A stretch of DNA of 33,501 nt from Hespellia sp. (lineage in GTDB: Bacteria > Bacillota > Clostridia > Lachnospirales > Lachnospiraceae): assembly GCA_028689735.1 (NCBI GenBank), contig JAQVCP010000032.1, forward strand, positions 1 through 33,501. The letters are read 5' to 3'. The notes beneath the pieces were generated by a model. It was not told the DNA's origin. It searched no databases and was given only the letters and a program-made list of their open reading frames with translations. Position 1 is the stretch's first letter. Each line of letters starts with the position of its first letter. This document shows positions 32,728 to 33,501 of this stretch, piece by piece. The position numbers were made by a program, and so were the translations under genes.

Positions 32728-32774
32728 CACAAGTCATTATTTGACGAGAGTGAATTCTGCCATTTCTTTTTTCA

Positions 32775-33293
32775 TCATAGTGAGAAAACGTTTTTTTCAG
32801 GCAAAGTGAAATCGCCCTTTAATTTCAATGTATAAAACTGCATTTCGTTGGTAGTTTTTTCCACACGGATATCTTCTAATACCACGCCACAGACTTCTGC
32901 CATATCCAGCACAAGATGCAGTCTGTTTGATGTTCTTGCACAGGCAAAGGATGCTGTGATTGAACATTTCATTTCAGACTCTGCAACGCCCGATTCTTCT
33001 GACAACTCCGCAATGGATTCCTTCTGCATATTTGTCAGCATTCCGTATTGGTAAATGCGGCTGATATTTATAATCTGTTCCAAAAACATCTGATATTCTT
33101 TTGCTCTGCTCTCTTCTACATCCTGCAGTCTTTTTTCTATGATTTCCACTTCACGTTCGGGTACATAAACAGTTCCACCCGTTTTCGCCTTGGCTTTCGC
33201 AACTTCCGCGGACATATTCATTCGTTCCATAAAAAGTTTTTTTAACTCTGTATCAATTCGATCAATTTCAGCTCTTACATCATCTAGTTTCAT
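32775..33293 (-). CDS. AroQ-type chorismate mutase with C-terminal ACT-like region
   Basis: This 172-residue protein has an N-terminal AroQ chorismate mutase domain (residues 1 to about 90: KLDDVRAEIDRIDTELKKLF, then VAKAKAKTGG, then VPEREVEIIEKRL) that converts chorismate to prephenate for Phe and Tyr synthesis. Arg7, Arg24, Lys35, Arg47 and Glu48 align with the known active-site set of the E. coli enzyme. Residues about 110-172 (SITASFACARTSNRLHLVLD, DIRVEKTTNEMQFYTLKLKG) resemble an ACT-like regulatory module, which is less certain. There is no prephenate dehydratase domain. The ATG at 33293 follows GGGAGG; an upstream open extension is rejected. No other aromatic pathway gene is adjacent. 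Confidence 0.85.
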   Translation of the reverse strand: MKLDDVRAEIDRIDTELKKLFMERMNMSAEVAKAKAKTGGTVYVPEREVEIIEKRLQDVEESRAKEYQMFLEQIINISRIYQYGMLTNMQKESIAELSEESGVAESEMKCSITASFACARTSNRLHLVLDMAEVCGVVLEDIRVEKTTNEMQFYTLKLKGDFTLPEKNVFSL

Positions 33294-33336
33294 GAATAAC
33301 CTCCCATGTTTTTCTATCAGTATATCACTTACATTA

Positions 33337-33358
33337 CCATACATGCACCATACATGCA
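33337..33358 (-). repeat. 11-bp tandem repeat upstream of the chorismate mutase gene
   Basis: CCATACATGCA occurs twice head to tail (33337-33347 and 33348-33358), about 45-65 bp upstream of the start codon. One turn of the helix per unit would suit a regulator binding site; there is no other evidence. Confidence 0.6.
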
Positions 33359-33365
33359 ATTGGGT

Positions 33366-33501
33366 AAGGCGGACAATCAGCACCACCCGTCTAACGGGTG
33401 GTTTGCTCTGAGGCTATAAGCCTCTGTTACCGGCCAGCGCCTAAAGACGCTGGCTTTCACTTTGTTCAAGCCACTACGCCATTGACTCGTCGCTGCCCTT
33501 T
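33366..33501. other. Three consecutive hairpins at window edge; possible IS200/IS605-type end or structured RNA
   Basis: Perfect stems are ACCACCCG/CGGGTGGT (33382-33389 with 33395-33402), GAGGCT/AGCCTC (33410-33415 with 33419-33424), and GCCAGCG/CGCTGGC (33433-33439 with 33448-33454). A fragment resembling an arm of the dispersed repeat (GATTGTCCGCCTTAC on the minus strand) precedes them. Sub-terminal hairpins of this kind occur at IS200/IS605 ends; no transposase can be seen because the window stops. A non-coding RNA is the alternative. Confidence 0.4.

Overview
The window looks like a chromosomal segment of an anaerobic gut Firmicute, most likely a Lachnospiraceae member. This rests on near-universal AGGAGG-type ribosome binding sites, consensus sigma-A promoters, and a gene set typical of that family: a ThiD under a TPP riboswitch, CstA, paired YibE/F proteins, an iron alcohol dehydrogenase, Tex, and a multicopy coiled-coil PD-(D/E)XK-like protein family. 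No species is claimed. Most genes are housekeeping or transport genes in small transcription units. I saw no tRNA, rRNA or CRISPR array.

Layout. Positions 1-130 resemble the end of an insertion sequence. Next come thioredoxin and a lactate/2-hydroxyacid dehydrogenase (311-1751). The segment 1863-5374 is the accessory part: a tandem triplication of one about 1.1 kb gene unit (one copy 5'-truncated, one with an internal 33-bp repeat expansion), followed by a decayed Rhs/YD-repeat gene fragment. From 5500 to 12650, on the minus strand, lie an FGGY sugar kinase, two YibE/F membrane proteins coupled to an iron alcohol dehydrogenase, and Tex. On the plus strand (12754-16011) a TetR regulator, a diacylglycerol-kinase-like lipid kinase, a membrane-anchored glycerophosphodiesterase and a PAP2-type phosphatase form a probable lipid-turnover cluster. 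A bidirectional terminator separates them from the minus-strand genes glf, a fused SfsA-MutY gene and a polar amino-acid ABC transporter (16170-21551).

From 21728 to 26550 the genes concern the cell wall: uppP with a HAD phosphatase, a divergent SleB-type cell-wall hydrolase, a DapF homologue in which both catalytic cysteines are serine, and an AraC regulator. Then follow cstA with a small uncharacterised gene (26574-28898), a PhoR/PhoB-like two-component pair with upstream direct repeats (29061-31153), TPP riboswitch-controlled thiD, ridA, and a chorismate mutase with a C-terminal ACT-like region. The right edge carries three consecutive hairpins that may begin a mobile element.

A dispersed palindromic repeat (core roughly AGCGGATT-N-AATRTCCGCT) occurs at least five times plus partial copies, always in the same orientation. 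It lies between genes, at the break in the rhs remnant, at the ridA stop codon next to the riboswitch, and at the -35 of the ABC-transporter promoter. The strongest items for follow-up are the SfsA-MutY fusion, the Ser/Ser DapF homologue, the tandem nuclease-like array, and the repeat family with its apparent influence on neighbouring genes.
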